From the NCBI RefSeq assembly GCF_024198215.1, contig NZ_JAKCFA010000002.1, positions 434,001-498,000 on the forward strand: a DNA stretch of 64,000 nucleotides. Direction: 5' to 3'. The stretch is from Myxococcus qinghaiensis (GTDB taxonomy: Bacteria; Myxococcota; Myxococcia; Myxococcales; Myxococcaceae). The notes beneath the pieces are model-generated. The model made no database searches, was not told the DNA's origin, and was given only the letters and a program-made list of their open reading frames with translations. Of this stretch, positions 50,470-59,348 are shown in pieces (positions within the stretch are counted from its first letter, which is position 1; the number at the start of each line of letters is the position of its first letter). The translations under genes and the position numbers were made by a program.

Positions 50470-51465
50470 TCAGGGATTGTGCGGTTCGGACCGAACGCGC
50501 GCATCTGCGTGCCCGAGCCGCTCTCCTTCGACCAAGGACACTCGCACCACGGAGCCCGCGGGAAGGGCGAACTGCTGCCCCTCCAATTCCAGGCTCGTCA
50601 GGGCAAACACCATCAAGGAGGCCACATCCACTTCGGGCGCCACCTGGGTCACCTTGCCCTGGAGCACCAGGCCCTGCTCGGGCACCGTCACCTGGACAGC
50701 CGTCCCCACGGACACGCGTCGCACCTGGGAGGCGGGAATGGCGAAGCGCGCCTGCGGAGCGCCCCGGCGCACCAGGTGGATGAGAGGTGTCCCCGCTTGC
50801 ACCAGCGCACCCGGATGGATGAATCGGCTCGCGATGACGCCATCGAAGGGCGCGCGAATGAACGTCTCCGCCACCCGCTGACTGAGTTGCGCCACCCGGG
50901 CCTCTCGCTCCTGCACCTTGCTACTTGCCACTTCCAACTGCGCCGCTGCCATCCGCTGCTCGTAGCGCGCGGTGGACAGCTCCTCTTCGGAGATCGCCCC
51001 CGTGAGGACTTGCTGTGACGTGTCGCGCCGCTGGAGTCGTTCCTTTGCCTGCTCCAATGCCACACGGGCCACGGACTGCTCCGCCCGCGCGGAGAGGAGT
51101 TCCGCCTCCGCGATGGTCAGTTCCTGGCGCACCGACCGGGCCTCCAGCGTCGCCACCAGCTCGCCTTGGCGCACCTCGCTCCCGACGTGAACCTTGACGT
51201 CTGCGACCCGCCCATCGATGAGAGCGGCCAGGTTCACGGAGACCTCGGCGATGACGACCCCCAAGAAGTCGCCCGTCTCGCTCGTGCGGGAACTGTTCGG
51301 GCGCTCGCCTTCGCTGAGTCTGGGAGTCGCCGCGACGTTCTCCGGTGTCGGCCGCCGCCACGTTCTTCGGGCGGCGAACACTCCGCCAAGGGACGCCAGA
51401 AGGACCAAGCCCAGGACTCCTATGGACGCGCGTGAGATCATCTGTTGGCGGACTATACGGGGCAT
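50470..51465 (-). CDS. HlyD/RND-type periplasmic adaptor 2
   Basis: A 331-residue adaptor, unlike adaptor 1 in sequence. It has an N-terminal membrane helix (SIGVLGLVLLASLGGVFA), lipoyl halves (ALIDGRVADVKVHVGSEVRQ and IRAPFDGVIASRFIHPGALV), a longer alpha-helical hairpin (AEAELLSARAEQSVARVALE, LEVASSKVQEREARVAQLSQ) and a barrel with GTAVQVTVPEQGLVLQGKV. It is the first gene of the exporter transcript. Two adaptors with one inner-membrane pump is unusual; they may form a mixed ring or serve different steps. The ATG at 51465 follows GGGAAGAG; 51441 is an alternative. Confidence 0.85.
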   Translation of the reverse strand: MPRIVRQQMISRASIGVLGLVLLASLGGVFAARRTWRRPTPENVAATPRLSEGERPNSSRTSETGDFLGVVIAEVSVNLAALIDGRVADVKVHVGSEVRQGELVATLEARSVRQELTIAEAELLSARAEQSVARVALEQAKERLQRRDTSQQVLTGAISEEELSTARYEQRMAAAQLEVASSKVQEREARVAQLSQRVAETFIRAPFDGVIASRFIHPGALVQAGTPLIHLVRRGAPQARFAIPASQVRRVSVGTAVQVTVPEQGLVLQGKVTQVAPEVDVASLMVFALTSLELEGQQFALPAGSVVRVSLVEGERLGHADARVRSEPHNP

Positions 51466-51683
51466 GCTTCTCTTCCCGTAACGACGCGCAGACGGCCGAC
51501 AGACGCCTGGTCAATACCTCGAATAGCAAGCGAGGCACCGGGCATCCCGAAAGTCTCGCCATGACTTTGAATGAATGGCTTTCTCTCGCCTGGGAGGCAA
51601 GCAGACGTAGTTTCGGTCTGGAGCCCTGTATGTGAAGGAGGCGGGCGCACGAGCGCTCCCGCGCTCCGCGAGGGCACTCAGCC

Positions 51684-52748
51684 TCAGCCGCCACGCGGGA
51701 GCAGCTCGCGGAGGGCCTCGCCCACGAGCTCCGTCGCGCTTCGTGCCGCCGTCTCCAGGGTGTCCCGGATGCGACCGAGCGTGGCGGGCTCCACGCCCTC
51801 CAGCGCGCTGAGCGCGGCGCCCACCTGCTCCGAGTGCTCGGGCGCCGCCAGTTGCGCGGCCAGGAGCGAAGCGGCCTCCTGGGGCGGAGCTCCGACACGC
51901 AGCAGGGCCACGGCGGCGCAAGCAGCCACCGCGGGGCTCTCATCCTTGAGGCGCTGGCGCAGCGTAGCCACGGTGGACAGCGAGGACAGGCGCCCCAGGC
52001 CCAGCAGGGACACCGCCTCCAGTCGAACAGGAGGCAGGGGGTCCTCGGCCGTCTTCAAGAGAACCGGCTCCAGGGACACCAGCTCCGGCGCGGGCTTGCC
52101 CTCGCGGCGCCCCTCCTCCAGCAGGCTCCGGAGCGACATCAGCGCCAGGTACTGCCGCGCGCCCTCCGCACGCTTCACCTGGTCGAACAGCGCGGGCAGG
52201 GCCAGCTCCGGCGCGGACGAGGCCAGCGAGCCCAGGGACTCCAACGCCGCCCCCGCCACGGGCTCGGCATCGTCGAGCACCAGGAGCAGGCAAGGAAGCA
52301 GCGACACCGCCGCCGTACCCACACGACCCACGGCCCCGGCGGCGACCCGGCGGACCGAGGCCTTCTCATGGACCAGGGCCTCCTCCAACACGCCCAGCGG
52401 CAGCGGGTGCGACCGGTAGAGGTTCGAGACGAGCAGCGCCGCCTCGTCCAGCTCGGGAGCGTCGGCGTTCATCCCCGCCGCCGCCGTCAGCACCGCCTCC
52501 AGCGCGGGCTGGGCGAGCCGCTCCTGCGGCGGCCACCAGGACGTCTGGAGCAGGCGGAGGATGGGGCCATGCACGGCCGAATCCGCGCGCGCCAGCTCCT
52601 TCACCAGGAGCCCCGCTGCGTGCTCCCGGACCGCCCCATCGTCCGCGCAGAGCGCATCCCCCAGCACCTCGAGCGCGTGCGCCACGTCCTTCGGGGCAGC
52701 GGCGGAAAGACGGGACACCCACTCATCCAGGGGACGGACTCGGTTCAC
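51684..52748 (-). CDS. HEAT-repeat protein, 354 aa
   Basis: An all-helical scaffold of HEAT/PBS-lyase-like repeats throughout: AVREHAAGLLVKELARADSA, ASVRRVAAGAVGRVGTAAVS, PPVRLEAVSLLGLGRL and PAVAACAAVALLRVGA. No catalytic residues or signal peptide. The GTG at 52748 is chosen because GAGGAG lies 6 bp upstream; an ATG at 52796 and a longer frame to 52919 lack such a site, and the latter overlaps the divergent gene. It is on the same strand as the exporter operon but 218 bp upstream, so membership of the peptide cluster is uncertain. Confidence 0.75.
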   Translation of the reverse strand: MNRVRPLDEWVSRLSAAAPKDVAHALEVLGDALCADDGAVREHAAGLLVKELARADSAVHGPILRLLQTSWWPPQERLAQPALEAVLTAAAGMNADAPELDEAALLVSNLYRSHPLPLGVLEEALVHEKASVRRVAAGAVGRVGTAAVSLLPCLLLVLDDAEPVAGAALESLGSLASSAPELALPALFDQVKRAEGARQYLALMSLRSLLEEGRREGKPAPELVSLEPVLLKTAEDPLPPVRLEAVSLLGLGRLSSLSTVATLRQRLKDESPAVAACAAVALLRVGAPPQEAASLLAAQLAAPEHSEQVGAALSALEGVEPATLGRIRDTLETAARSATELVGEALRELLPRGG

Positions 52749-52873
52749 CAAGGCTCCTCGGGGAGAGGCATCGAAGTAGCAGACCCGCCGCAACATTCCC
52801 AAAGTTTCGCTTCGTCCCCGGATGCTACCGGTGACCTCTCCAGGACGGAATGCGCGTCCACGAGGAGCAGGCG

Positions 52874-53875
52874 ATGAAGGGATGGAAGTGGATGCGAGGG
52901 ATTCTCGGAGCGGCGGCACTCACCACCCTGGCGTGTGGCGCCCATGCGGGAAGCGCGAGGATGACGACGAAGTCCGACGCCACCTGCACACCCCAACTCC
53001 ATGGCGCGGGGCTCTTCACCACGGGGGCCTGGGACTTCTTCATGGCCTTCTCACCCGACCAGCGCCGGGTCCTCTTCGGACGGGCCGACAATCGCTTCGA
53101 GCAGTACACGATGTACGAGACGCGGCTCACGGACGATGGATCCTGGTCCCAGCCCGAGCGCCCCCGCTTCGCGGCGGAGTGGAGCAACGCGGATCCCCAT
53201 CTGTCGCCCGATGGGCGCACCGTGTACTTCATCTCCAATCGCCCCCTCCCCGGCGAGTCCGGTGCCCGCACGTCGTACGACATCTGGGCCGCCTCGCTGG
53301 ACGCGCACGGAGCATGGGGAGACGCGCGACGCCTCCCCGCCCCCGTCAACGACGCGAGCCTCGACGAGTGGTCACCCGCGGTCGCCGCCAACGGCAACCT
53401 CTACTTCGGCGGCGAGCGCACGGGCACCCACGGCGGCAGCGACCTCTGGGTGTCACGCTGGGTCGACGGCGCGCACCAACCGCCGGAGAACCTGGGCGCG
53501 GCCATCAACACGACGGCCCACGAGCTGGAGCCCTGGATTGCTCCGGACGAGAGCTACCTCCTCTTCAGCGCCCTGCGCCGCCCGGAGGGACTGGGCGGCT
53601 ACGACCTCTTCCTCAGTCGCCGGGTGAATGGCATCTGGGAGCCCGCGCGACGCCTCTGCGAAGGGGTGAACTCGAGCGCCAGCGACTACAACCACAGCGT
53701 GTCCCCCGACGGGCAGTGGCTCTACTTCAGCAGCACCCGCCCCTTCACCGGTGACGTCGGCGAGCGGTTCGACACGCCGCGGGATGACCGCTCGATTGAG
53801 GGAATCGGCGGTGGCACCGGCGACATGTACCGCATTCCCATGCGCGCGCTCGGGCTGGAGCTCCCCCGCCCCTGA
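52874..53875 (+). CDS. Exported PD40/TolB-like beta-propeller protein, 333 aa
   Basis: The ATG at 52874 follows GAGGAG and starts a signal peptide that may be lipobox-like (ALTTLAC) or cleaved after AHA. The mature protein has repeated PD40 strands: AFSPDQRRVLFGRAD, HLSPDGRTVYFISNRP, AVAANGNLYFGGERTG, WIAPDESYLLFSALRR and SVSPDGQWLYFSSTRP, about six blades. Such propellers bind peptides or glycans in the periplasm; this one has no OmpA-like tail. It is convergent with the RNA ligase gene across 40 bp. Confidence 0.75.
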   Translation: MKGWKWMRGILGAAALTTLACGAHAGSARMTTKSDATCTPQLHGAGLFTTGAWDFFMAFSPDQRRVLFGRADNRFEQYTMYETRLTDDGSWSQPERPRFAAEWSNADPHLSPDGRTVYFISNRPLPGESGARTSYDIWAASLDAHGAWGDARRLPAPVNDASLDEWSPAVAANGNLYFGGERTGTHGGSDLWVSRWVDGAHQPPENLGAAINTTAHELEPWIAPDESYLLFSALRRPEGLGGYDLFLSRRVNGIWEPARRLCEGVNSSASDYNHSVSPDGQWLYFSSTRPFTGDVGERFDTPRDDRSIEGIGGGTGDMYRIPMRALGLELPRP

Positions 53876-53915
53876 TGAGGTTGGACATCCTCAACGTCCG
53901 TAGGGTCAGCCCTCC

Positions 53916-54902
53916 TCACTGCGCGACTGGCGCGAGCGCGGCCCGGATGAGCACCAGGGCCCGCTCGCGAATCCGCGCCGACAGGAAGTCCTCCCCCGTG
54001 GCATCGAGCGAGCGACAGGCGAGCGGAAACGCCTGCTCCAGGTCCACGCGCACGTCGAGCACGACTTCGTCGAGCAGCGACTCGACCTGGTCTCGTCCGA
54101 CCTTGGACATCGCGCTGGCGATTCGCGCGGGGTTGACCAATCGCGCGGACCAGTCCGCGAGCGTCTCCACCGAGAGGGCCTGATGGGGGCTCCACGCCTC
54201 GCTCTCGTCGAAGCGGCCCTCGCTGAACTCGTCGATCTTCCGTTTGACGGAGGCACGCGCGCTGGGGGAGGCGCGCAGCTCGCTCTTGATGACCAGCCCC
54301 TCCGCCACGTTGCCGGAGAGGGGCGGCAACCCCAACAGGTGGGGGACTCGCGTCGGATACCGCGTGGGGACGCTGTCCATGTCTCCGCGAGTCCCTCGTC
54401 GAAGCACGGGTGGCGTCATCAGCCCCGCTTCCCTTGCCGCGGCCTCCAGCTCCGGGTGGGCCAGCAAAATGCCCTCGTCTTCGTCATCCCGCACGAGCAG
54501 GACGTCGAACGGAGACCAGCGCAGGTCCGGCGCATACCAGATGCCCGTCTGCACGGCGGACAGGCCCGGCACGGGCGGCACCTCGGGATGCGGATAGTGC
54601 CCGCCGAAGAGCTCCCCGTAGAAGTACACCGTGCCGCTGGTCGCCCCCAGCGCCTGTGCCATCCGCTCCGCCGCATAGCCCAGCTGCGCCCGCACGAGCT
54701 GCCAGCCGAAGAAGGACTCCTCCTCGGTCAGCCACGCCTTGCGCTTGCCGAACCACGCCTGTCCGGCGCGCACGGCGATGACGAGCTGCGCGCCATGAAC
54801 CTTCTCCAGCGCGATCCACGGGCCACCGGGGCTGGCGACTGACTTCGGCTCGCCCGCCGCGGGCATCTTCGCGTACGTCCGAAATGGAGGAGGCTGTGCC
54901 AT
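53916..54902 (-). CDS. RNA ligase of the Rnl2/T4-like type
   Basis: A 328-residue ATP-dependent RNA ligase candidate. The nucleotidyltransferase motifs appear in order: I, LEKVHGAQLV with the AMP-accepting Lys34; III/IIIa, GTVYFYGELFGG; IV, VAEGLVIKSE; V, SVKRKIDEFSE. The C-terminal ~100 residues are helical (VNPARIASAMSKVGRDQVES), as in Rnl2's second domain. It would seal 3'-OH/5'-phosphate RNA ends, perhaps after nuclease damage. It stands alone, with no kinase/phosphatase partner in view. Confidence 0.8.
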   Translation of the reverse strand: MAQPPPFRTYAKMPAAGEPKSVASPGGPWIALEKVHGAQLVIAVRAGQAWFGKRKAWLTEEESFFGWQLVRAQLGYAAERMAQALGATSGTVYFYGELFGGHYPHPEVPPVPGLSAVQTGIWYAPDLRWSPFDVLLVRDDEDEGILLAHPELEAAAREAGLMTPPVLRRGTRGDMDSVPTRYPTRVPHLLGLPPLSGNVAEGLVIKSELRASPSARASVKRKIDEFSEGRFDESEAWSPHQALSVETLADWSARLVNPARIASAMSKVGRDQVESLLDEVVLDVRVDLEQAFPLACRSLDATGEDFLSARIRERALVLIRAALAPVAQ

Positions 54903-54941
54903 GCCTGGAAGAATGCCTGAAGTGCCCGGGCCGCGCTGCCG

Positions 54942-55916
54942 TCACACGGACGCGGCAAGGGACGGGGGCGACTTCGCCTCGCCCCTTCGCACGGCTCCCG
55001 GTGACACGCCCATGAAGCGCTTGAACGCGCGACTGAAGGCCGCCTCGGATTGATAGCCCATGCGCGCCGCCAGCTCGCCCAGCCCGGGACGCTCCTCCTT
55101 CAACGCGGTATGCGCGACGTACATCCTCCACCGCGCGAGGTAGTGCATGGGCGGCTCGCCCACCTGCCGGGTGAAGCGCGCGGAGAACGCGGAGCGGGAC
55201 ATCGCCACCCGCGCGGCGAGCGAGGCCACCGTCCACGGCTTCGTCGGCTCGCGGTGGATGAGTGCGAGCGCGCGCCCCAGCTCCGGGTCCTGGAGCGCCC
55301 CCAGCCAGCCCGTGCGCGCGCTGGAGTCCTGCGCCATCCACTCCCGGAGCGCCTGCACCACCAGCACATCCGCCAGTCGGGTGATGACCGTCTCGCCTCC
55401 GGGCCGCAGCTCCTTCGCCTCGGCGGCCATGAAGCGCAGCGTGCTCTGGAGCCAGTCCATGCGCGGTGAGCCGGAGGGCTCCACGCGGATGAGGCTCGGC
55501 AACAGGGTGACCAGGTGCTGGGCCGCGGGATGGTCCAATCGCACGGCGCCACAGATGAGCGTCGTCGGAGCCCCGCCCCCACCGTGACGGAGGACGGAGT
55601 AGCGCTCGCTCACGAGCTCCTCGGGGAGCTCCTCCAGCTTGCGCGTGGGTCCACCGCGCTCGCTCGACAAGCGGTGCCCCTCACCATGCGGCACCAGCGC
55701 GAACGTGCCCGGCTGGAGCAGCTGGTCCTCCGCGCCGTCGACCTCGAGCCAGCACTGCCCCGAGGTCACGACATGGAACATCAGGCTGCCCTTCATCACC
55801 GGCAGCGACAGCCCCCACGGCGCCGTCAGCTCCGAGCGGCAATAGAACGTGCCGCTCATCCGCAGGAAGTGCAGCGCCTCGCCGAGCGAGTCCACCGGGG
55901 GCATCAGGTCCGTCAT
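54942..55916 (-). CDS. AraC-family regulator with cupin domain
   Basis: A 324-residue transcription factor. The N-terminal cupin-6-type domain (residues ~5-190) contains LMFHVVTSGQCWLEVDGAED and PGTFALVPHGEGH; the C-terminal double helix-turn-helix (~215-310) contains VASLAARVAMSRSAFSARFT and GLGELAARMGYQSEAAFSRA. Regulators of this subgroup usually respond to a small molecule and control adjacent oxidoreductases. The ATG at 55916 is supported by the start of the cupin. It is divergent, by 159 bp, from an NmrA-like gene that is its likely target. Confidence 0.9.
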   Translation of the reverse strand: MTDLMPPVDSLGEALHFLRMSGTFYCRSELTAPWGLSLPVMKGSLMFHVVTSGQCWLEVDGAEDQLLQPGTFALVPHGEGHRLSSERGGPTRKLEELPEELVSERYSVLRHGGGGAPTTLICGAVRLDHPAAQHLVTLLPSLIRVEPSGSPRMDWLQSTLRFMAAEAKELRPGGETVITRLADVLVVQALREWMAQDSSARTGWLGALQDPELGRALALIHREPTKPWTVASLAARVAMSRSAFSARFTRQVGEPPMHYLARWRMYVAHTALKEERPGLGELAARMGYQSEAAFSRAFKRFMGVSPGAVRRGEAKSPPSLAASV

Positions 55917-56075
55917 GCCCCCAGTATCCGCACCCGCCCTCCCCTTCGTCCAGCCATTCCTGGACGAATGAGCATGAACCAGCGACTTACCATCATTGAG
56001 AGTCCCGCCCGAAGCCTCGATATTGGACTTCAGGCAAGCCAATGCCGCCGGGGCCCAGGGCCCCATGGAGGACAC

Positions 56076-56963
56076 ATGTTGACGGTGATGGGAGCGACCG
56101 GGAACACGGGCAAGAAGGTGGTGGAGCTGCTGCTGTCGGCCGGGCAGGAGGTCCGGGCACTGGGCCGCTCCGAGGGCAGACTCGCGGAGCTCCACGCACG
56201 CGGCGCGGAGGTGCTCGCGGGAGACCCGAGCGACGCCGCGTTCCTGGCGAAGGCGTTTCGCGGCACCGACGCCGTCTACACCCTGCTGCCCGCGGACCGC
56301 GAGTCGCCGGACTACCACGCGGACCAGCGCCGCAAGGGCGAGGCCATCGTCCAGGGCCTGAGGGACAGCGGCGTGCGCCACGTCGTCTCCCTGAGCAGCC
56401 TGGGCGCGGAGCAACCCTCGGGTACGGGACTGCTCGCCACGCTGCACGCGCAGGAGGAGCGGCTGAAGACGCTGAAGGACACGAACGTGCTGCTCCTGCG
56501 CCCGGTGTCCTTCTTCGAGAACTTCTTCGACGCGCTCCACGTCATCGAGCACCAGGGCGTCAACGCGGACTCCGTGGATGCGGACCTCGCGATTCCGATG
56601 ATTGCGTCTCGCGACATCGCCGACGTCGCGGCGAAGGCGCTGCTGCGCCGGGACTGGAAGGGACTGGCCATCCGCGAGCTGCTGGGCCCCAGGGACCTCA
56701 GCTATCGCGAGGCCACGCGCCTGCTCGGAGCGCGATTGGGCAAGCCCGGCCTCGAGTACGTCCAGCTCGCCCCGGCGGAGATGACCCAGGCGATGGCGCA
56801 GGCCGGAATGTCAGAGACGTTCGCCGGGCTCTATGTCGAGATGACGCGCGCCTTCAACGAAGGCCGGGTCCTCCCACGAGAGGGGCGGACCGAGGCCAAC
56901 ACGACGCCGACGCGGTTCGAGGACTTCGTGGACGAGCTCGCGCTCGCCGCCACGGGGCGGTGA
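56076..56963 (+). CDS. NmrA-family NAD(P)-binding protein
   Basis: A 295-residue atypical short-chain-dehydrogenase-fold protein. It begins MLTVMGATGNTGKKVVELLL with the GATGNTG nucleotide-binding loop, followed by DAVYTLLPADRESPDYHADQ, HVVSLSSLGAEQPSGTG and RPVSFFENFFDAL, as in NmrA-like redox sensors and quinone reductases (QorB-like). The classical YxxxK pair is not evident, so it may sense rather than catalyse. GGAGG lies 5 bp before the ATG. It forms a two-gene unit with the DUF1772 gene 6 bp downstream, under the divergent AraC regulator. Confidence 0.88.
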   Translation: MLTVMGATGNTGKKVVELLLSAGQEVRALGRSEGRLAELHARGAEVLAGDPSDAAFLAKAFRGTDAVYTLLPADRESPDYHADQRRKGEAIVQGLRDSGVRHVVSLSSLGAEQPSGTGLLATLHAQEERLKTLKDTNVLLLRPVSFFENFFDALHVIEHQGVNADSVDADLAIPMIASRDIADVAAKALLRRDWKGLAIRELLGPRDLSYREATRLLGARLGKPGLEYVQLAPAEMTQAMAQAGMSETFAGLYVEMTRAFNEGRVLPREGRTEANTTPTRFEDFVDELALAATGR

Positions 56964-56969
56964 CTGGGA

Positions 56970-57458
56970 ATGGGACGGATGATGGAGCTGGTGCTGGGAG
57001 TCCTGACGTGGGTGGCCGTGCTGGGCTGCGGACTGATGGCGGGCGTGTTCTTCGCCTTCTCGACCTTCGTCATGAGCGGCCTGACGAAGCTGCCCGCCGC
57101 GCGTGGCATCGCCGCGATGCAGGCCATCAACGTCTCGGCGGTATCGGGCCTGTTCATCGCGGCCTTCATCGGCACCGTGCTGGCCTGCGCGGGGCTGGTG
57201 GTGTCGTCCCTGGGCACCTGGAGCGAGCCGCTCTCCCAGGCGCGAATCCTGGGAGGCGCGGTCTTCCTCGTCGGGAGCTTCGCGGTGACAGCGGCGTTCA
57301 ACGTGCCGCGCAATGACGCGCTGGCCGCACTCAACCCGGACAGCGCCGAAGCCGCCGTCGCGTGGGCCCGCTACGTGTCAGGCTGGACTGCGTGGAATCA
57401 CGTGCGGACGGTGGCGTGCCTCTCGGCGACGGTGCTCCTCACGCGCGCGCTTCGCTGA
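56970..57458 (+). CDS. DUF1772/anthrone oxygenase-like membrane protein
   Basis: A 162-residue protein with four membrane helices. Signatures of the family are LMAGVFFAFSTFVMSGL in helix 1, FNVPRNDALAAL in the periplasmic or cytoplasmic loop and WTAWNHVRT before the last helix. Fungal relatives act on anthrones; the bacterial members are uncharacterised. Placed 6 bp after the NmrA gene, it probably shares its transcript, suggesting a joint redox or quinone-related role (inference). Its stop is 4 bp from the convergent amidase stop. Confidence 0.85.
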   Translation: MGRMMELVLGVLTWVAVLGCGLMAGVFFAFSTFVMSGLTKLPAARGIAAMQAINVSAVSGLFIAAFIGTVLACAGLVVSSLGTWSEPLSQARILGGAVFLVGSFAVTAAFNVPRNDALAALNPDSAEAAVAWARYVSGWTAWNHVRTVACLSATVLLTRALR

Positions 57459-57462
57459 AGAC

Positions 57463-59262
57463 TCAATCGACCTTCGCCACGCGGTTGCGGTCGCCGAGGA
57501 AGTCCTCGACACCCTGGGCAATCGCCTTGGCCACGTCCGTCTGGTAGGCGCTCGTGGCCAGGCGCTTCTCTTCATCCAGGTTCGACAGGAACGCGGTCTC
57601 CACGAGGATGGCCGGCATCTTCACGCCGAGCAGCACGTAGAACAGCGCCTCCTTGTGGCCCAGGCCCTTGATGTCCGAGTACTTGTTCGCCAGGGACGTC
57701 ACCAGGCTGCGCTGCACCTGGTTGGCGAGCCGCGAGGACTCCTCGGTGTTCGCCTTCGTCGCCAGGTCCGCGAGGATGAACTGCAGGTCGCTGATGCCCT
57801 TCTCGGACGACGCGTTCTCCCGCGCGGCCAGCCGGATGGAGTAGCGGTCCGCCGAGGTGTTGAGCGTGTACGTCTCGATGCCGCGCAGCTTGCGGCTCGT
57901 CGCGGCGTTGCAGTGGACGGAGATGAACAAGTCACCGCGCTCGGTGTTGGCGAACTTCGCGCGGTCCTCCAGGCGGATGAACCGGTCATCCTCGCGCGTC
58001 AGGACGACCTCCAGCCCACGCTCGCGCAGCTCGTCCGCCAGCTTGAGGGAGATGGAGAGCGCCACGTCCTTCTCGCGCGTCCCCTCCTTGCCGATGGCCC
58101 CCGAGTCGTGTCCGCCATGCCCCGGGTCGATGACCACGCGCCGCACCTTGAGCCCCAGCTGCTCCGCCAGCGTCAGCTCCGCGCGGCGCGACTGCTTCGC
58201 CACCGCCTTGAGCCGCGCCTGCGCCACCTCGTCATCCACCGGACGGGTAATCGGCTTGGGCGGCTCGACCACCGCGACCTCGACGCTCTTCGGCGCCTCC
58301 ACCGCCTTGGGCTTCTCGGAGACGACCTGCGCGACGTGGACGGGCTCGGGCTCCGGGCGACGCTCCGGCAGACGCGACGTGGAGACCTTCGACGATGCCA
58401 CCTCGACGGGAGTCCCCACGGGCTTCGAGGTCTCCACGGGCTTCGACGCCATGGCGACAGCGGGGGCCTTCGACGACTGCTCCTTCGCGGCCAGCGCGGC
58501 GGCGACGGCTTCGTCCAGCCCACGGCCCTCACCGGACGACTCACCGCTCACGGGAGCGCTGGGGTCCAGGCGGGGAATCATCGGGGACGGCTCGCGGGCC
58601 AGCTTCTCGATGGCCCCCACCAGCGCGGAGGCAGGGCGCTCCGACGACGTCTCGACCCTGGCCACCGCCGTGGCCTTCTCCTCCTGCGCGGGCGCCTTGA
58701 CGGGCGTGGCGGGCCTGGCGCGCGACGGAGCCGGCGCGGCGGGCGCGCCCTTGGGCGTCGGGAGCGAGGCCAGCAGCGCCTTCATCTCCTTCGCCTGGTC
58801 GCCCTTGCTGTTGGAGGCGAGCATGTCCGTCAGCACGCGGCGAGCGTCCTCCGGCCGGTCCATCCGGTGGACGTGGATGCGGGCCAGGGCCAGCGCGGCG
58901 TCATCCGCCAGCCGGTGCTTCGGGTAGTCGCGGCTCAGCTTGTCGTAGTCCGCGATGGCCGACTTCAGGTCCTCCTCGACGAAGGAGATGCGGCTCAGCT
59001 CCTGGAGCAGCTCTCCCGCGGTGAAGAGGGCGTCGGGGGCGCGCTCGGACTTGGGGTGGCTCTTGGCCACCGCCTCGAACTTGTGCACCACGTTGAGCCA
59101 GTGGTGGCGCAGCTTGCGTCGGGCCGCGTCGTCCTTCAGCGCGTAGTAGGCGCGCCGGGCCCCCTGGTACGCCGCCTCGGCCTCATCCCGCTTCGCGGCC
59201 CCGACCGTGCCCGGGACGAGCAACAGCAGCATGGGCAGCGCGAGCAACAGGCGTGGGCACAT
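57463..59262 (-). CDS. N-acetylmuramoyl-L-alanine amidase (AmiC/Amidase_3) with helical N-terminal domain
   Basis: A 599-residue periplasmic peptidoglycan amidase that cuts between muramic acid and L-Ala, probably in cell separation. A signal peptide ends near VGAAK (residue ~23). Residues ~25-150 are TPR/Tol-Pal-YbgF-like helices (AAYQGARRAYYALKDDAARR, YDKLSRDYPKHRLADDAALA). A long Ala/Pro/Lys-rich linker (~165-350) follows. The catalytic domain (~370-595) has zinc ligands in VIDPGHGGHDSGA, REKD and SVHCNA, and the catalytic Glu in ILVETAFLSN. A ~45-residue insert after HCNA (IETYTLNTSADRYSIRLAAR) is the regulatory helix type that blocks AmiC until activated by an EnvC/NlpD-like factor. Confidence 0.93.
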   Translation of the reverse strand: MCPRLLLALPMLLLLVPGTVGAAKRDEAEAAYQGARRAYYALKDDAARRKLRHHWLNVVHKFEAVAKSHPKSERAPDALFTAGELLQELSRISFVEEDLKSAIADYDKLSRDYPKHRLADDAALALARIHVHRMDRPEDARRVLTDMLASNSKGDQAKEMKALLASLPTPKGAPAAPAPSRARPATPVKAPAQEEKATAVARVETSSERPASALVGAIEKLAREPSPMIPRLDPSAPVSGESSGEGRGLDEAVAAALAAKEQSSKAPAVAMASKPVETSKPVGTPVEVASSKVSTSRLPERRPEPEPVHVAQVVSEKPKAVEAPKSVEVAVVEPPKPITRPVDDEVAQARLKAVAKQSRRAELTLAEQLGLKVRRVVIDPGHGGHDSGAIGKEGTREKDVALSISLKLADELRERGLEVVLTREDDRFIRLEDRAKFANTERGDLFISVHCNAATSRKLRGIETYTLNTSADRYSIRLAARENASSEKGISDLQFILADLATKANTEESSRLANQVQRSLVTSLANKYSDIKGLGHKEALFYVLLGVKMPAILVETAFLSNLDEEKRLATSAYQTDVAKAIAQGVEDFLGDRNRVAKVD

Positions 59263-59348
59263 GAAGAACCTCCGGCGAACTGGGAGCTACAGGCGTGTGT
59301 CACACGGCCCCACGTCACCGGCAACTTTTCGGCCCCCGCCGCACCCGC

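Noticed and set aside
51684-52748. HEAT protein as a phycobilin-lyase-type RiPP enzyme in the peptide cluster
   Set aside because: 218 bp from the exporter genes, no catalytic signature, and such proteins are common in myxobacteria; left as a neighbour only.
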